The notes: generated by a model not told the origin, from the sequence alone. 64,000 bases of DNA from Planctomyces sp. SH-PL14 (GCF_001610835.1 NZ_CP011270.1:4296001-4360000), one strand, 5' to 3'. Numbered from the stretch's first letter, positions 16,690 to 26,188 are shown. Made by a program: numbers and translations.

Positions 16690-19347
16690 ATGCGCTCTCT
16701 TTCGGTCCGCTCCACGGCCCTGGCCTGTGCGCTCTTCCTGATCGGCTGCGACAAGCCGGCCGGCAACGCGCCCGCTCCTCCCGCTCCCCCGTCGACGCCG
16801 GCACCACCCGTCCCGCCGACCGTCCCCGCCGCCCCGGTTCCACCCCCCTCTCCGCCGGCCTCTCCGCCGGCGGCGACGACTCTCGCTGTCCCGATGCCGA
16901 CCCCGCCGGGATCAACCGCGCCGGCGGTCCCCATGCCCACTCCACCGGCCGGCGCTCCCGCTGCCGGCGCCAATCCGCTGCCGGAGCCGAAGTCGACCTC
17001 CGAAACAAAGCCGGCCTCAGAGCCCAAACTGACCGCGGTCGCCGCACCGGCCAAAGAGCCGGCCAGCGGACCACCGGCCGAGGCGGCTCCCCTCAAGGCC
17101 GCCTCGACTCCTCCCGCGGCTCAGGTCGTCGCTCAGGCCAATCCTCCCGCGGCCCCGCGAGACGTTCCTGTTCCGGACCTCTCGGCCCTCCCCGAAGTCC
17201 GGCTCCTCGGCGATGACGCGGTCGCCGTGGCGGTCATCCGTCTCGACCGCCTCCGCCAGTGGCCGGTGTTCGACGTCCTGCGGAAGGCCGGCGCCTTTCG
17301 CGAACCCGAACGCATGATGCAGCCGGTCGGCCTGACCGTCGACGACTTCGTGCGGGCCGCGGTGGTCGTGGACCAGGACCTCGTCAACCTGGTGGCTCAG
17401 CAGGCCGGGCTGACCGTCCAGCTGGACGAAGGGGTGAAAGCTCTTCAAGAGCGCGAGGAGATCCGCAATACCCTCAAGATGATCGCGATCAGCTTTCACA
17501 ACTACCACGAGACGTTCGGCAAGTTCCCGCGGGCCAACGGAGGCGCCGACGGCAAGCAAACGGGGCTCAGCTGGCGCGTCTACATGCTCCCTTACCTGGG
17601 GCACGCGGCGCTCTACAACCAGTTCCATACCGACGAGCCCTGGGACAGCGAACACAACAAGACGCTGATCGAGAAGATGCCGGCGATGTTCCGCTCGCCG
17701 GGCGTCGACGCCCCTGACAAGACGTCCTACCACGTCTTCACCGGGAAGGGGTCGCTCTTCGACGGCGAGACCGGAATCGGGTTGCGGGACATCACCGACG
17801 GGACATCGAACACCCTCCTGGCGGTCGTTTCCGGTCCGGACACCGCCGAGATCTGGACCAAGCCGGGCGGGCTTCCGTTCGATGCCGCGAAGCCGAAGGA
17901 GAACAAGGCGGCTCTCGGCGAGCTCCCCGAGGGAGTCATCCAGGCGGTCTTCGCCGACGGCGCCGTGCGGCCCCTCCCGGTCGAGATCGAGCCCCAGACC
18001 TTGACCAACCTCATCCAGAGAAACGACGGCAACGTGGTCGACGTTCCCGACGTCGGGCCGGGAATGGGACGCTCGCGGCATGAGCCGATGCCGACCTTCG
18101 TTGTCACCTTCGGCAAGGATCTCGACCGGGGTCAGATGGACAAGGTCTCGCGCGGCGGTATCGACGTCGATGGCGAGAAGCTCTACGTCGGCCCTGGCAT
18201 CGCCGTCTGGATTGCCGGGGACCGCACGGCCGTGATGGGAATGCAGTCCAGCGTCGAGAAGATGATCCGCGATCGCAAGACGAAGCGCGCCGCCCCGCCG
18301 GTCGCCGCGCGGCTGCTCAACCTGGGGGCCGACGCTTCGCTCGCGGTCGATCTTCGTTCGCAGTCGGAACTGCTGGAGCAGGTCGCGGCCCGGAACCCGC
18401 TGCTCGGGATCATCCAGCAGGTCGAATCGCTCCTCCTGGAAGCGAACGTCACGAAGCCGGTCGGTCAGACGCTCCTCGAGCTGGTTGTGATGACCGCGGA
18501 TGAGGAGTCGGCCAAGGCCCTCTCGCAGATCGTGACTCCCGCCCTCAAGGCGGCCAAGCAGCAGTACCAGCAGCTGCGGATTCCGACCCCCGCTCCAGAG
18601 ATGAAGTCCGGCAAGGACCTGGCGGACAAGACGGTCGCCTCGGCGGAGATCACGCAGAAGGAATCCCGCGTCGCGCTGCGGATTCCGGTTCCCGAAGGCT
18701 TCGCGACCCTGCCGGACCTCCTGAAGCCGGCCGTGGAGGCGGCCGGGGCCGCGGCCGAGCGGTCCCAGCGGATGAACAATCTCAAGATGGTCGGTCTGGC
18801 CTTCCATAACTTCCACGATGTCTACGGAAAGTTCCCGGGGGCCGGCCGGGCACCGGAGAAGAACGCGGCCCTCAGCTGGCGGGTGCACCTCCTCCCGTTC
18901 CTGGACCAGGCGCCCCTTTATGAGCAGTTCCATCTCGACGAGGCGTGGGACAGCGAACACAACAAGACGCTGATTGAGAAGATGCCGGCCCTCTTTAAGG
19001 TGAAGGGAGTCGACAAGCCCGGCATGACGACGCTGCACGTCTTCACCGGCAAGGGCGCTCCCTTCGCGGAGGACCGCACGCCCGAGATCCGCGAGTTCAC
19101 CGACGGAACGTCGAACACCATCCTCGTGGTCCAGGCGGCTCCCGACACGGCCCAGATCTGGACGAAACCGGGCGGGCTCGACTTCGATCCCAAGAAGCCG
19201 CTGGAATCGCTGGGCAAATTGCCGGAAGAGTTCTTTCTCACGCTCTTTGCCGACGGCGCCGTCCGCACGGTCGCCAAGAGCATCGATCTGGAGACGCTGC
19301 GGCGGCTCATCGAGTTTCAGGACGGCGAACCGCTGGACAACTTCTAG
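16690..19347 (+). CDS. Two-domain DUF1559-type lipoprotein, paralogue 2
   Basis: An 885-residue protein closely similar to the gene upstream over its full length. It has the same lipobox signal (FLIGCDKPAGN), a longer Pro-rich linker to about residue 150, and two DUF1559 cores (N-T-L-K-M-I-A-I-S-F-H-N-Y-H and N-N-L-K-M-V-G-L-A-F-H-N-F-H). It ends in the same [12 protein letters not shown]. The linker diverges most, the catalytically featureless cores least. The intervening gap is about 260 bases. Together with the duplicated upstream segment this is a tandem duplication. Probably attached to a membrane facing a non-cytoplasmic compartment. Function unknown. Confidence 0.9.
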   Translation: MRSLSVRSTALACALFLIGCDKPAGNAPAPPAPPSTPAPPVPPTVPAAPVPPPSPPASPPAATTLAVPMPTPPGSTAPAVPMPTPPAGAPAAGANPLPEPKSTSETKPASEPKLTAVAAPAKEPASGPPAEAAPLKAASTPPAAQVVAQANPPAAPRDVPVPDLSALPEVRLLGDDAVAVAVIRLDRLRQWPVFDVLRKAGAFREPERMMQPVGLTVDDFVRAAVVVDQDLVNLVAQQAGLTVQLDEGVKALQEREEIRNTLKMIAISFHNYHETFGKFPRANGGADGKQTGLSWRVYMLPYLGHAALYNQFHTDEPWDSEHNKTLIEKMPAMFRSPGVDAPDKTSYHVFTGKGSLFDGETGIGLRDITDGTSNTLLAVVSGPDTAEIWTKPGGLPFDAAKPKENKAALGELPEGVIQAVFADGAVRPLPVEIEPQTLTNLIQRNDGNVVDVPDVGPGMGRSRHEPMPTFVVTFGKDLDRGQMDKVSRGGIDVDGEKLYVGPGIAVWIAGDRTAVMGMQSSVEKMIRDRKTKRAAPPVAARLLNLGADASLAVDLRSQSELLEQVAARNPLLGIIQQVESLLLEANVTKPVGQTLLELVVMTADEESAKALSQIVTPALKAAKQQYQQLRIPTPAPEMKSGKDLADKTVASAEITQKESRVALRIPVPEGFATLPDLLKPAVEAAGAAAERSQRMNNLKMVGLAFHNFHDVYGKFPGAGRAPEKNAALSWRVHLLPFLDQAPLYEQFHLDEAWDSEHNKTLIEKMPALFKVKGVDKPGMTTLHVFTGKGAPFAEDRTPEIREFTDGTSNTILVVQAAPDTAQIWTKPGGLDFDPKKPLESLGKLPEEFFLTLFADGAVRTVAKSIDLETLRRLIEFQDGEPLDNF

Positions 19348-19494
19348 CCGCCGGCCCAGACGCGGTTTTTGACGACCGATAGCACACCAGCCCGAAGCGC
19401 CAGCGAGGGAACCACCCCAGGTCCTTCGCCCGCACTTCGGCTGGTGCCGTATTCCAACCAAGATCCGGAGCGGTTGTCACGTCCTCGACGGCGA

Positions 19495-19687
19495 TGAGCC
19501 ACGGCGTTGAAGACTCCCTCACATCACACTGCTGGCTTTGCAATCCCCGCGGGTTGGTGAGGGGGCATGCGACACGTCGTCCGCGTTTGGACACGTGCTC
19601 CTTCCGATGGTGTCCGGCGAGACAGCCTCCGGCGGGCAAGGGGTGTGACCCCCTTGCATCCCCCACCAGGGTGCCCCTGGACCCGGT
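19495..19687 (-). repeat. Interspersed repeat, copy C (half element, inverted)
   Basis: On the minus strand this copy begins with ACCGGGTCCAGGGGCACCCTGG at 19687, carries the G-rich stem, the GCCGGAGGC arm, the internal GTGTCC-AAACGC-GGAC stem and ends within the middle of the element. The distal half, with the second inverted arm, is missing. It lies between the convergent ends of the second DUF1559 gene and the PVC-type cytochrome gene. Confidence 0.8.
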
Positions 19688-19719
19688 GAAATGTCTGTCG
19701 CTTGCGATGAGCTTGCTTC

Positions 19720-22710
19720 CTACTTCGCCACCGCGTCCGGATGCAGCAGGTAGTCAATCACATCCGCCAATTCCTGCGCCGTCAGCTTCTGCTCCAGCCC
19801 CTCCGGCATCAGCGACTTTCCGGTACTGACCAGCTCCTCCAGATCCGCCCGCGGCACCTCCTCCCGCAGCCCCTGCGGCCGCAGAAGCACGATCTGCGTC
19901 TCGGTCTCGCTCACGAGCAGTCCCGTCAACGACCGGCCGTCCTTGAGCACGGCAACATGGTCGACAAAGTTCGGCCCCACCTCGCGGTTCGGGTCGAGGA
20001 TGTGAACGAGCAGCTCCTGCGGCGAGCGGTTCCGGACCGAAGCGAGAGGCGGACCAACGTCATAGCCGACGTCGCGCGACTTGTGGCACTGCGCGCACTC
20101 CCGGCGAACCACGGCAAGCCCGCGGTCCGGATCGCTCGGCAGATCGAGCGTCCGTGCATGGCTGTCAAGAACCGACTGCCGACCGCTCACCGCCGCCGAG
20201 CCGAACAGCGCCTCCGCCCGAGTCTTCAGCGCCGGATCCGTCGCTCTCAGCAGCAAAGCCCGGCGGGCCGGCGGAACATCGGTCGCCCGGATGGTTCCGG
20301 CGTCGATGGACTCAAAGAGAAGCGGCTGCCAAGCCGGACGGGAGGCGAGTTGATCGACGACCTCCATCCGCACCACCGGTGACAGCGTCCGGTAGCGATC
20401 GACGAGAATCCGCCCCGCCTCCGGTGTTCCATACGCCGCGATGGCGCGGCCCGCCGCCAGTTGCAGCTCCCGCGGGGCCCGGGGGGAGAGCAGTTCGACG
20501 AAGAGCCCCGCGACCGAGTCGAGAGGATTCTGCTGGAGCAGCGGAACCGCCTGAAGCCGCGACGCAAGCAGGGCGGCCGGGTCTTCGAGGACCCGTCGCG
20601 CCCGCGCCTCGAGCGACTTCCAGTTCGGGCTCGCCCGCAGTCCGGTCCAGTCGAACGACTTGGCCCGGTTGCGGTTCTTCTGGAGCCCCTCCATCCAGCC
20701 GGACCAGAGGGCGAACTCGAACTCCAGCGGCAGCAGCGTGGAGGGAATCAGGTCGAGCGGAGACGCGGCCGAATCCGATTGACCGACGATCCGGCTCAGA
20801 TCGCGGAGGAGCGTCGCCCCGCCCGCAGGATCGGCGAACGTGGGCGTAGCGGCGTACGCTCTCACCAGCGGCTCAGCCCGGCCGGGAGGCGTGCTGGCCA
20901 GTGCCAGCCGCATCCACGGATCGCCACTGTCGCGGCGGGCCAGTTCCGCCAGCGCCGCCGTGGCCTCGGGTGTCTCGGCATTCCCCAGTGCGAACGCGGC
21001 CTGCAGCCGGACCCGCGGCGCCTCGTCGCGGCTCAGCGCGATGGCGACCTCGGTCGTCCGGGGATCCTCGGGAAACAGCCGATCCAGAACAACGAGGGCG
21101 TTCTCCCGCACGCCGCCATGCGAATCGCGAGTGGCGATCGCAACATCGTCCCACGTTGCCTGCCGCAGTCCGACGAGCGTCCACAGGACGTGGAGCCGGG
21201 CGAGCGGTTCATCGCTCCCGTCTCGCAGCGCGCGAAGCGCGGGGGCGATCGAAGTGTCCTGCCGCTCGTGGAGCAGCCGATGGGCGGTCTCCCGCCGCCA
21301 GCTGTTCCGGCTGGCGAGTTCCGCCACCAGGGCCGCGGAGTCGAAGTCTCCGAGCCGCGGCGTCGGGGCCCGTTGGTAGCCGGGAGGGACCAGCCGCCAC
21401 AGGCGGCCGCGGTCGTCGCCGGCGGTGAGGTCCATCCTGGCCCGGATGTCGTCGGGGATCGACCAGGGGTGTTCGATGTTGAGCCGGTACATGTCGACGA
21501 CGTGCAGCGTTCCGTCAGGCGCGTTGACGAAGTTAACCGGGCGGAACCAGTTGTCGGTCGACGCCAGGAACTCCGCTTCGGCCTCGGTCCGGACCGCCCG
21601 GAACGTGACGCCGTCGGGAATCAGCCGCTCGCGGTGGACGATGTTCGCCGCCACGTCGGCGACGAAAACGTTGCCGTAGAGATCCTCGGGATACTGGTCG
21701 CCGCGGTAGACCGTCACGCCGCTCGACGACGTGAAGAACCCGGCCCCGACGAGCTCGCTCCGGGGGTAATTGACCCGCTCCTGGACCCATCGTCGCGCCC
21801 GGTACTCCCGCCACGCCTCGACGGGGCTGATCCGGAAGACGGGGAGCGTCTCGCCCGACTCGGCGGCGTCGTGGAGCAGGCTTGGGATCGGCAGCAGGGG
21901 ATTGCGGAGGAGCGGCGCGAGCGGCAGCGGGACGTGCTGGATCGGGTTGCGGATGTTGCAGAGGAAGCGGTTCCCCCAGTCGTCGAACGAGGCCCCGAAC
22001 CGGGCTCCCCCGGAGGCGGCCTCGACCGTGCCGGCGACCGGATCGAAGATGAAGTCGCGACGGGTCACCGAGACTGCAGCCTGCTTCGGGTTGTCCGGGA
22101 TGGTCAGCGTCCCACCGTTCCCTGAGGCCGCGCCGTGGATGCGGTGGTCGAGTCCCCACTTGAGGCTGTTGGCGAGCGCCTGGACGTTCTCCTTCTTGAA
22201 CCCGGTCAGGACTTTTCGCCGCTCATCGGCGACGCCGTCGCCGTCGGTGTCGCGGGCGTACCAGACGTCCGGGGCGTCGAGGATGAAGACGCCCCCTTTC
22301 CAGCAGCAGACCGAGGTGGGCCAGTCGAGCTTGTCGACGAAGACGGTGCTGCGGTCGAAGCGGCCGTCGTTGTCGTCGTCGACGAGGAGCCGCACCTGGC
22401 TGATCGGGTCGGGCCGGGTCTGGTCCGGCTTCTCCGGGAGCGGATAGCCGCGCATTTCGACGACGTAGGCCCGTCCGGACTCGTCGTAGGCGACGTCGAC
22501 GGGATCGACTGTCAGCGGCTCGGCGGCGACGAGTTCCATGGAGAAGCCCCCCTGCAGGCGGAAGGCCTTCAGGGCCTCGGCGGGCTCGAGTGGCGGAGGG
22601 TTCGAGAACTCCTCGACGATCGGCGCGGTCGGCTGGGCGGCGAGGGGCGAGCTGACCAGCAGGCCGCTGACGACGAGGACGGAGAGAAGAGGGAGCGCGG
22701 GACGCATCAT
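19720..22710 (-). CDS. PVC-type dehydrogenase/HEAT/cytochrome c protein
   Basis: A 996-residue secreted protein (signal peptide MRPALPLLSVLVVSGLLVSS). Residues about 35-440 are the membrane-bound dehydrogenase-like beta-propeller domain (A-F-R-L-Q-G-G-F, V-A-E-P-L, Y-V-V-E-M-R-G-Y, D-T-D-G-D-G-V-A-D). A HEAT-like helical region spans about 450-840. A C-terminal heme domain has C-A-Q-C-H at residues 872-876 and L-V-H-I-L-D-P-N-R-E-V-G-P-N-F. This architecture is typical of Planctomycetes-Verrucomicrobia-Chlamydiae proteins of unknown substrate. ATG at 22710 is chosen; a GTG at 22719 in the same frame is an alternative. Repeat copies C and D flank the gene. Confidence 0.92.
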   Translation of the reverse strand: MMRPALPLLSVLVVSGLLVSSPLAAQPTAPIVEEFSNPPPLEPAEALKAFRLQGGFSMELVAAEPLTVDPVDVAYDESGRAYVVEMRGYPLPEKPDQTRPDPISQVRLLVDDDNDGRFDRSTVFVDKLDWPTSVCCWKGGVFILDAPDVWYARDTDGDGVADERRKVLTGFKKENVQALANSLKWGLDHRIHGAASGNGGTLTIPDNPKQAAVSVTRRDFIFDPVAGTVEAASGGARFGASFDDWGNRFLCNIRNPIQHVPLPLAPLLRNPLLPIPSLLHDAAESGETLPVFRISPVEAWREYRARRWVQERVNYPRSELVGAGFFTSSSGVTVYRGDQYPEDLYGNVFVADVAANIVHRERLIPDGVTFRAVRTEAEAEFLASTDNWFRPVNFVNAPDGTLHVVDMYRLNIEHPWSIPDDIRARMDLTAGDDRGRLWRLVPPGYQRAPTPRLGDFDSAALVAELASRNSWRRETAHRLLHERQDTSIAPALRALRDGSDEPLARLHVLWTLVGLRQATWDDVAIATRDSHGGVRENALVVLDRLFPEDPRTTEVAIALSRDEAPRVRLQAAFALGNAETPEATAALAELARRDSGDPWMRLALASTPPGRAEPLVRAYAATPTFADPAGGATLLRDLSRIVGQSDSAASPLDLIPSTLLPLEFEFALWSGWMEGLQKNRNRAKSFDWTGLRASPNWKSLEARARRVLEDPAALLASRLQAVPLLQQNPLDSVAGLFVELLSPRAPRELQLAAGRAIAAYGTPEAGRILVDRYRTLSPVVRMEVVDQLASRPAWQPLLFESIDAGTIRATDVPPARRALLLRATDPALKTRAEALFGSAAVSGRQSVLDSHARTLDLPSDPDRGLAVVRRECAQCHKSRDVGYDVGPPLASVRNRSPQELLVHILDPNREVGPNFVDHVAVLKDGRSLTGLLVSETETQIVLLRPQGLREEVPRADLEELVSTGKSLMPEGLEQKLTAQELADVIDYLLHPDAVAK

Positions 22711-22832
22711 CGAGATCACAGTTCCGAGTCGGACCGGCGTGAGCGCGTCGGGGGTGGGTCATCCTGTCAGAATCGTTGTGGGACGTGAAGCGACTCGTCG
22801 ATTGGCACGCAGGAACATCGCTCCCCCAAGAT

Positions 22833-23146
22833 CCGGGTCCAGGGGCACCCTGGTGGGGAGTGCAGAGGGGCAAGGCCCCTTTGCCCGCCGGAGGCCCTCT
22901 CGTCGAGAGATGTCTGAAGGAGAGCGTGTCCAAGCGCGGACACCGTACCGAATGCCCCCTCACCAACCCGCAGGGATTATGGAGCGAGTGGTGAGTTCTC
23001 AACGCCGGTTCCACAAAGGGGACGTCCGTTGTGTCCCACGGTTCCTCATGGAAGTGCCTCCGGCGGCAAGGGGGCGTGGCCCCCTTGACCCCAGGCTGCC
23101 GTCGCACGTTGGGTTTGAGCTATGGAAGTCGTGCCGGCGAGGACGC
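22833..23146 (+). repeat. Interspersed repeat, copy D (about 314 bp)
   Basis: Full-length copy in the same orientation as A and B. It has the first arm with GGTCCAGGGGCACCCTGG, the internal perfect stem GTGTCC-AAGCGC-GGACAC near 22926, the second arm CCTCCGGCGGCAAGGGGGCG, and the tail GCACGTTGGGTTTGAG followed by GCCGGCGAGGACG, which is also present in copy A. It is the last copy seen in the window and ends about 185 bases before the serine recombinase gene. Confidence 0.87.
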
Positions 23147-23282
23147 GGCTCTAATCAGCCCTGTGCTGTCCCGCCAATGAATTCCCTCAAAATCAGGCGT
23201 ATTGCTCGATGGCTGCTCGCTTTGCGCTCTCTCCGGAGAGTGTCAGCGGCAGTCACGAGTAATCAGGAATAGTCATCCAGTT

Positions 23283-23297
23283 TGGCACACTGTGCCA
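23283..23297. promoter_or_regulatory. Palindrome upstream of the serine recombinase
   Basis: TGGCACA-C-TGTGCCA is a perfect 7-bp dyad around a single base, 34 bases before the recombinase start. It could be an autoregulatory operator or lie in the recombination (att) site, which in this type of element usually adjoins the recombinase gene. The element's other end was not identified, so neither can be decided. Confidence 0.4.
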
Positions 23298-23330
23298 TCG
23301 CGGTCGGCTTCCGAAAGGAATCGAAAGCCG

Positions 23331-25268
23331 ATGCGAAGAAACAATCATCAATCGCCGTCCTGGAAGCACTCAGATCGAGTGTGGGTGATCATCGTCGCCC
23401 GAATCTCGACCGAGAAACAGGACGAGAGGAGTCTGGATGACCAGATCGCCTACTGCCGTAAGCGTCTGGAGGAATTGACTGACAGGCCGGTCAAAATCCA
23501 TGTCATCAAGAGTCAGGACAGCGGCGAGTATCTGGACCGCGTCGAGCTGCGTCAGCTGGAAGATCTGATCGAAAGCGGCGACTGGGACTTCGTGATTACG
23601 GAGGACCTGGGCCGCATTTGTCGGCGCTCCCATGCCCTGACGATCTGCGAAATGTGTGAGGACGCCGAGACACGCCTCATCGCCATCAACGATCACATCG
23701 ACATGGCTGAAGAAGGCTGGCGGTTGTGCTCGTACTTCGCGGCCTTCCGCCACGAGCAGTACAACCGGGACACGGCCCTCCGGATCCAGCGGAGCCAGAA
23801 GAACCGCTTCTTGAACGGAGGCGCCTTGCCCCGGCCATTCTGGGGGTACTTGGGCTGGGATAAAGCCAAGACCGACTCCGAGTTGCGGAAGGATCCGGAG
23901 GCCGAGGAACTCATCAGAGAGACCTTCCGCCGGTTGGACGATGGAGCGTCGTTCGCCGAAATCGCCGATTGGTTTAACGATTTGGGGATCCCGACCGGAC
24001 CGAGCTGCCGCCGCAAGAAGTGGACGACGATGTCGATCCAGCGGCTCGTGCGCAACCCGATCTTGAAAGGAATCCGGATCCGGAACCGGCTCGTCAGCAA
24101 GCGGATCAACAAGACCGGTCGGCGGCGCGCGGAATTGGCTCCTCAAGACGAGTGGCTGGTTCGGGAAGTTCCTCACCTGGCCTACTTTGAGTCGGCCTAT
24201 TACGACCATGTCATCCACGTGGTTAGCGAGCGGAACAAGAATATCGGCCGCCCCGCTAATCGCGACCGCCTCAGCCGGCTTGGCGTTCCACGCAAGCGGA
24301 CGACCTGGCCCCTCCAGCATGCCCGTTGTGGAATCTGTGGTCATACGATCTGGAAGGCGGGGACTCATGGTGAGCGACTGGCCTGCTGCTCTGGTGCGTT
24401 ACAGTACCGCTGCTGGAACGGCATGATGATCCAAGTCGACAACACCCAGAAATGGATTCTGGGGGCGGTCCTCGATCGGATCCGGCAGTGCACAGACTTC
24501 GCAAAGGTGGTACGGGAGCGAATCGAGCAGGCTCGGAAGGAGAACGACCTGTCCGAGCAGCGCCGCCTCTATGAGCGACAGATCACCCGCCACCAGAACG
24601 AAGTCACGAACCTGACGGACGCCATTGTGGTGGGGGGCGATATTCCGGAACTGGTCAGGCAGCTTCAGAAGGCGCGGTCCGCGCTGAATGAGGCAACTTA
24701 CCAGCTCGACAGGATCAAGTCCCAGGAGCGCGAGGCGCCGAGAGCGTTGCCTGACGCCGAGTGTCTTTACCAGCTTGTCGAGGAGACGATGCGGCTCGTC
24801 GTCAATGAGGACGACCAGGCCTCGCGTCTGCTCTGCCGGATTCTGCCCCGGATGACCCTTTACCCAGTCATCCTCTGTGATGGGCGAGCGGTCGAGGTCC
24901 AGGCGGAGGTCGAGTTCGATCTTTCCGCCGCCGCCTCCGCGCTGGTAGGGATGTCGGTTGACATGCCGTCGGAAGTCGTGACAGTCGACCTCTTCGATCG
25001 TCCTCCTTACGTCGAGCACGCCGAGAGACTCGGAACCGTCGAACAGCGGGGGGAGACCGTCGTCGCGACGGCCAAGGCCCTCGGCATGTCGCTCACCATG
25101 GCAGCCTGGGCGCGTCGGCTGTACCGTCGCATGCAGGAACTGGGGATCCAAGAACCGTACATGCGGGTTGATATGCCGCCCGCGCGCGGCTGGCGCTGTC
25201 GGCGGCACAAACATCCGCGGTACCACTTCGAACCCCAGAAGAATGACGTGCCGCCCGAAGCGGCATAG
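23331..25268 (+). CDS. Large serine recombinase
   Basis: A 645-residue site-specific recombinase. The catalytic domain starts V-I-I-V-A-R-I-S-T-E-K-Q with the nucleophile serine at residue 26, then S-L-D-D-Q and D-F-V-I-T-E-D-L-G-R-I. A recombinase domain follows at about residues 165-300 (F-W-G-Y-L-G-W, R-L-D-D-G-A-S-F-A-E-I-A, I-Q-R-L-V-R-N-P-I-L-K-G). Then comes a zinc ribbon with C-G-I-C-G near residue 335, and a coiled-coil around 400-480. Large serine recombinases integrate and excise phages and mobile islands between unlike att sites. ATG at 23331 precedes the catalytic domain directly. It marks the left side of an acquired element. Confidence 0.93.
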   Translation: MRRNNHQSPSWKHSDRVWVIIVARISTEKQDERSLDDQIAYCRKRLEELTDRPVKIHVIKSQDSGEYLDRVELRQLEDLIESGDWDFVITEDLGRICRRSHALTICEMCEDAETRLIAINDHIDMAEEGWRLCSYFAAFRHEQYNRDTALRIQRSQKNRFLNGGALPRPFWGYLGWDKAKTDSELRKDPEAEELIRETFRRLDDGASFAEIADWFNDLGIPTGPSCRRKKWTTMSIQRLVRNPILKGIRIRNRLVSKRINKTGRRRAELAPQDEWLVREVPHLAYFESAYYDHVIHVVSERNKNIGRPANRDRLSRLGVPRKRTTWPLQHARCGICGHTIWKAGTHGERLACCSGALQYRCWNGMMIQVDNTQKWILGAVLDRIRQCTDFAKVVRERIEQARKENDLSEQRRLYERQITRHQNEVTNLTDAIVVGGDIPELVRQLQKARSALNEATYQLDRIKSQEREAPRALPDAECLYQLVEETMRLVVNEDDQASRLLCRILPRMTLYPVILCDGRAVEVQAEVEFDLSAAASALVGMSVDMPSEVVTVDLFDRPPYVEHAERLGTVEQRGETVVATAKALGMSLTMAAWARRLYRRMQELGIQEPYMRVDMPPARGWRCRRHKHPRYHFEPQKNDVPPEAA

Positions 25269-25298
25269 CAAAGTGCTTCTTCAACTCCAACGGCGCTC

Positions 25299-25332
25299 AA
25301 GGCTCCGTCGATCATCGACGGAGCCTCTTTTC
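25299..25332 (+). terminator. Rho-independent terminator after the recombinase
   Basis: GGCTCCGTCG and CGACGGAGCC pair perfectly around a five-base loop and are followed by TCTTTTC. It ends the recombinase transcript just before the next small gene. Confidence 0.88.
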
Positions 25333-25347
25333 ATTTCTGGAGAAGTC

Positions 25348-25530
25348 ATGAACACCGAACCAACCTCGTCCGAATCGAGCAGCTTCCAGTTGTGGCGTCG
25401 GTTCTGGGCCCTTGTTTTTGAGCGAGTGGCGAAAGCACCGATGCCGCAGCGCCGTTGTCCTCATCTCGCCCGAACCGATTCCGAGGAAGTCACGCCTTGT
25501 CCGTCTTCCGACGCGGATACGCCCGTCTGA
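25348..25530 (+). CDS. Small hypothetical protein (60 aa)
   Basis: ATG at 25348 with an ideal GGAG seven bases upstream. The protein (MNTEPTSSESSSFQLWRRFW) has a Ser/Thr-rich start, an aromatic/basic centre around residues 15-35, and two cysteines near residues 36 and 50. No family is recognised. It follows the terminator of the recombinase and precedes the lipoprotein-like gene, so it belongs to the same mobile element. The 181 bases after it (25531-25711) may hold a further short membrane peptide, but the evidence is weak. Confidence 0.5.
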   Translation: MNTEPTSSESSSFQLWRRFWALVFERVAKAPMPQRRCPHLARTDSEEVTPCPSSDADTPV

Positions 25531-25711
25531 CCGAAGTCGCCGACGAAGCGGTCCCTTACTCCACATCTCCATCGCGAGTTTCCCATGTCGATGGCTCTCA
25601 GCCTCGTCTCCTTTGTCCTGTTGCTGGCCTGTCTCGTCATTCTGCGAGAACGCCGCCTCCGCCGCGGTTGGCAGCGTCTCCTGCAACGCATCCTCACCGA
25701 AAGAAATCACC

Positions 25712-26188
25712 ATGCATCGGATTCTGATCGTGATCCTCATCGGCCTCGTGACAGCGTGCGGATGTCATTCCGAACCGTCGGAAGCCCAGTCGACCCGGGA
25801 GTTCGTGGCCATTCAGGCCGAACAGAATCGGCGTCTGGCGGATCTGCAATCCCAGCTGCAGTCGCAGCAGACGACGCTCAACCAGCAGCGGGATGCCCTG
25901 GAAACCGAACGCCGCGAGCTGGCAGCCAAGCGTCTCCGTGATCCTGTGATCGCTGAAGCGATCACAGCCATCGGCACGCTGCTGGCCTGTCTGGCACCGA
26001 TCCTTCTGACGTGGGTCGTGTTGGGCCGCGGCAATCAGGAGCTCGACGCAGAGCTGATTGCCGACGCGTTGATCGCCGATCTGGCCTCAGGCGGCAAGTC
26101 TGTCCTCTTACCCGCTCTGCAGCCCCAGCCGGCTGCATCGCGGCTTCAGGTCAATCCCCATCTTCCTTCGTTAAAGGAGTCTCACTGA
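25712..26188 (+). CDS. Lipoprotein-like coiled-coil membrane protein
   Basis: A 158-residue protein. MHRILIVILIGLVTACGC looks like a lipoprotein signal (T-A-C-G), followed by a coiled coil at about residues 28-75 rich in Gln, Glu, Arg and Leu. A second hydrophobic segment lies near residues 82-105 (AITAIGTLLACLAPILLTWV), then an acidic helix and a short tail ending LPSLKESH. No family recognised. The stop is three bases before the DUF1257 gene start, and AAAGGAG for that gene lies inside its last codons, so the two are co-translated. It may tether the following proteins to the membrane, as inference only. Confidence 0.7.
   Translation: MHRILIVILIGLVTACGCHSEPSEAQSTREFVAIQAEQNRRLADLQSQLQSQQTTLNQQRDALETERRELAAKRLRDPVIAEAITAIGTLLACLAPILLTWVVLGRGNQELDAELIADALIADLASGGKSVLLPALQPQPAASRLQVNPHLPSLKESH

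Noticed and set aside
17017-19461. 814-residue minus-strand frame opposite the second DUF1559 gene
   Set aside because: Arg/Glu/Leu/Val-rich shadow of a GC-rich gene. The plus strand has a lipobox and two complete DUF1559 cores.
25585-25941. Small membrane-like frame (MSMALSLVSFVLLLACLVIL) upstream of and overlapping the lipoprotein-like gene
   Set aside because: No ribosome binding site; it overlaps the better-supported gene by 230 bases in a different frame, and the second half loses protein-like composition.
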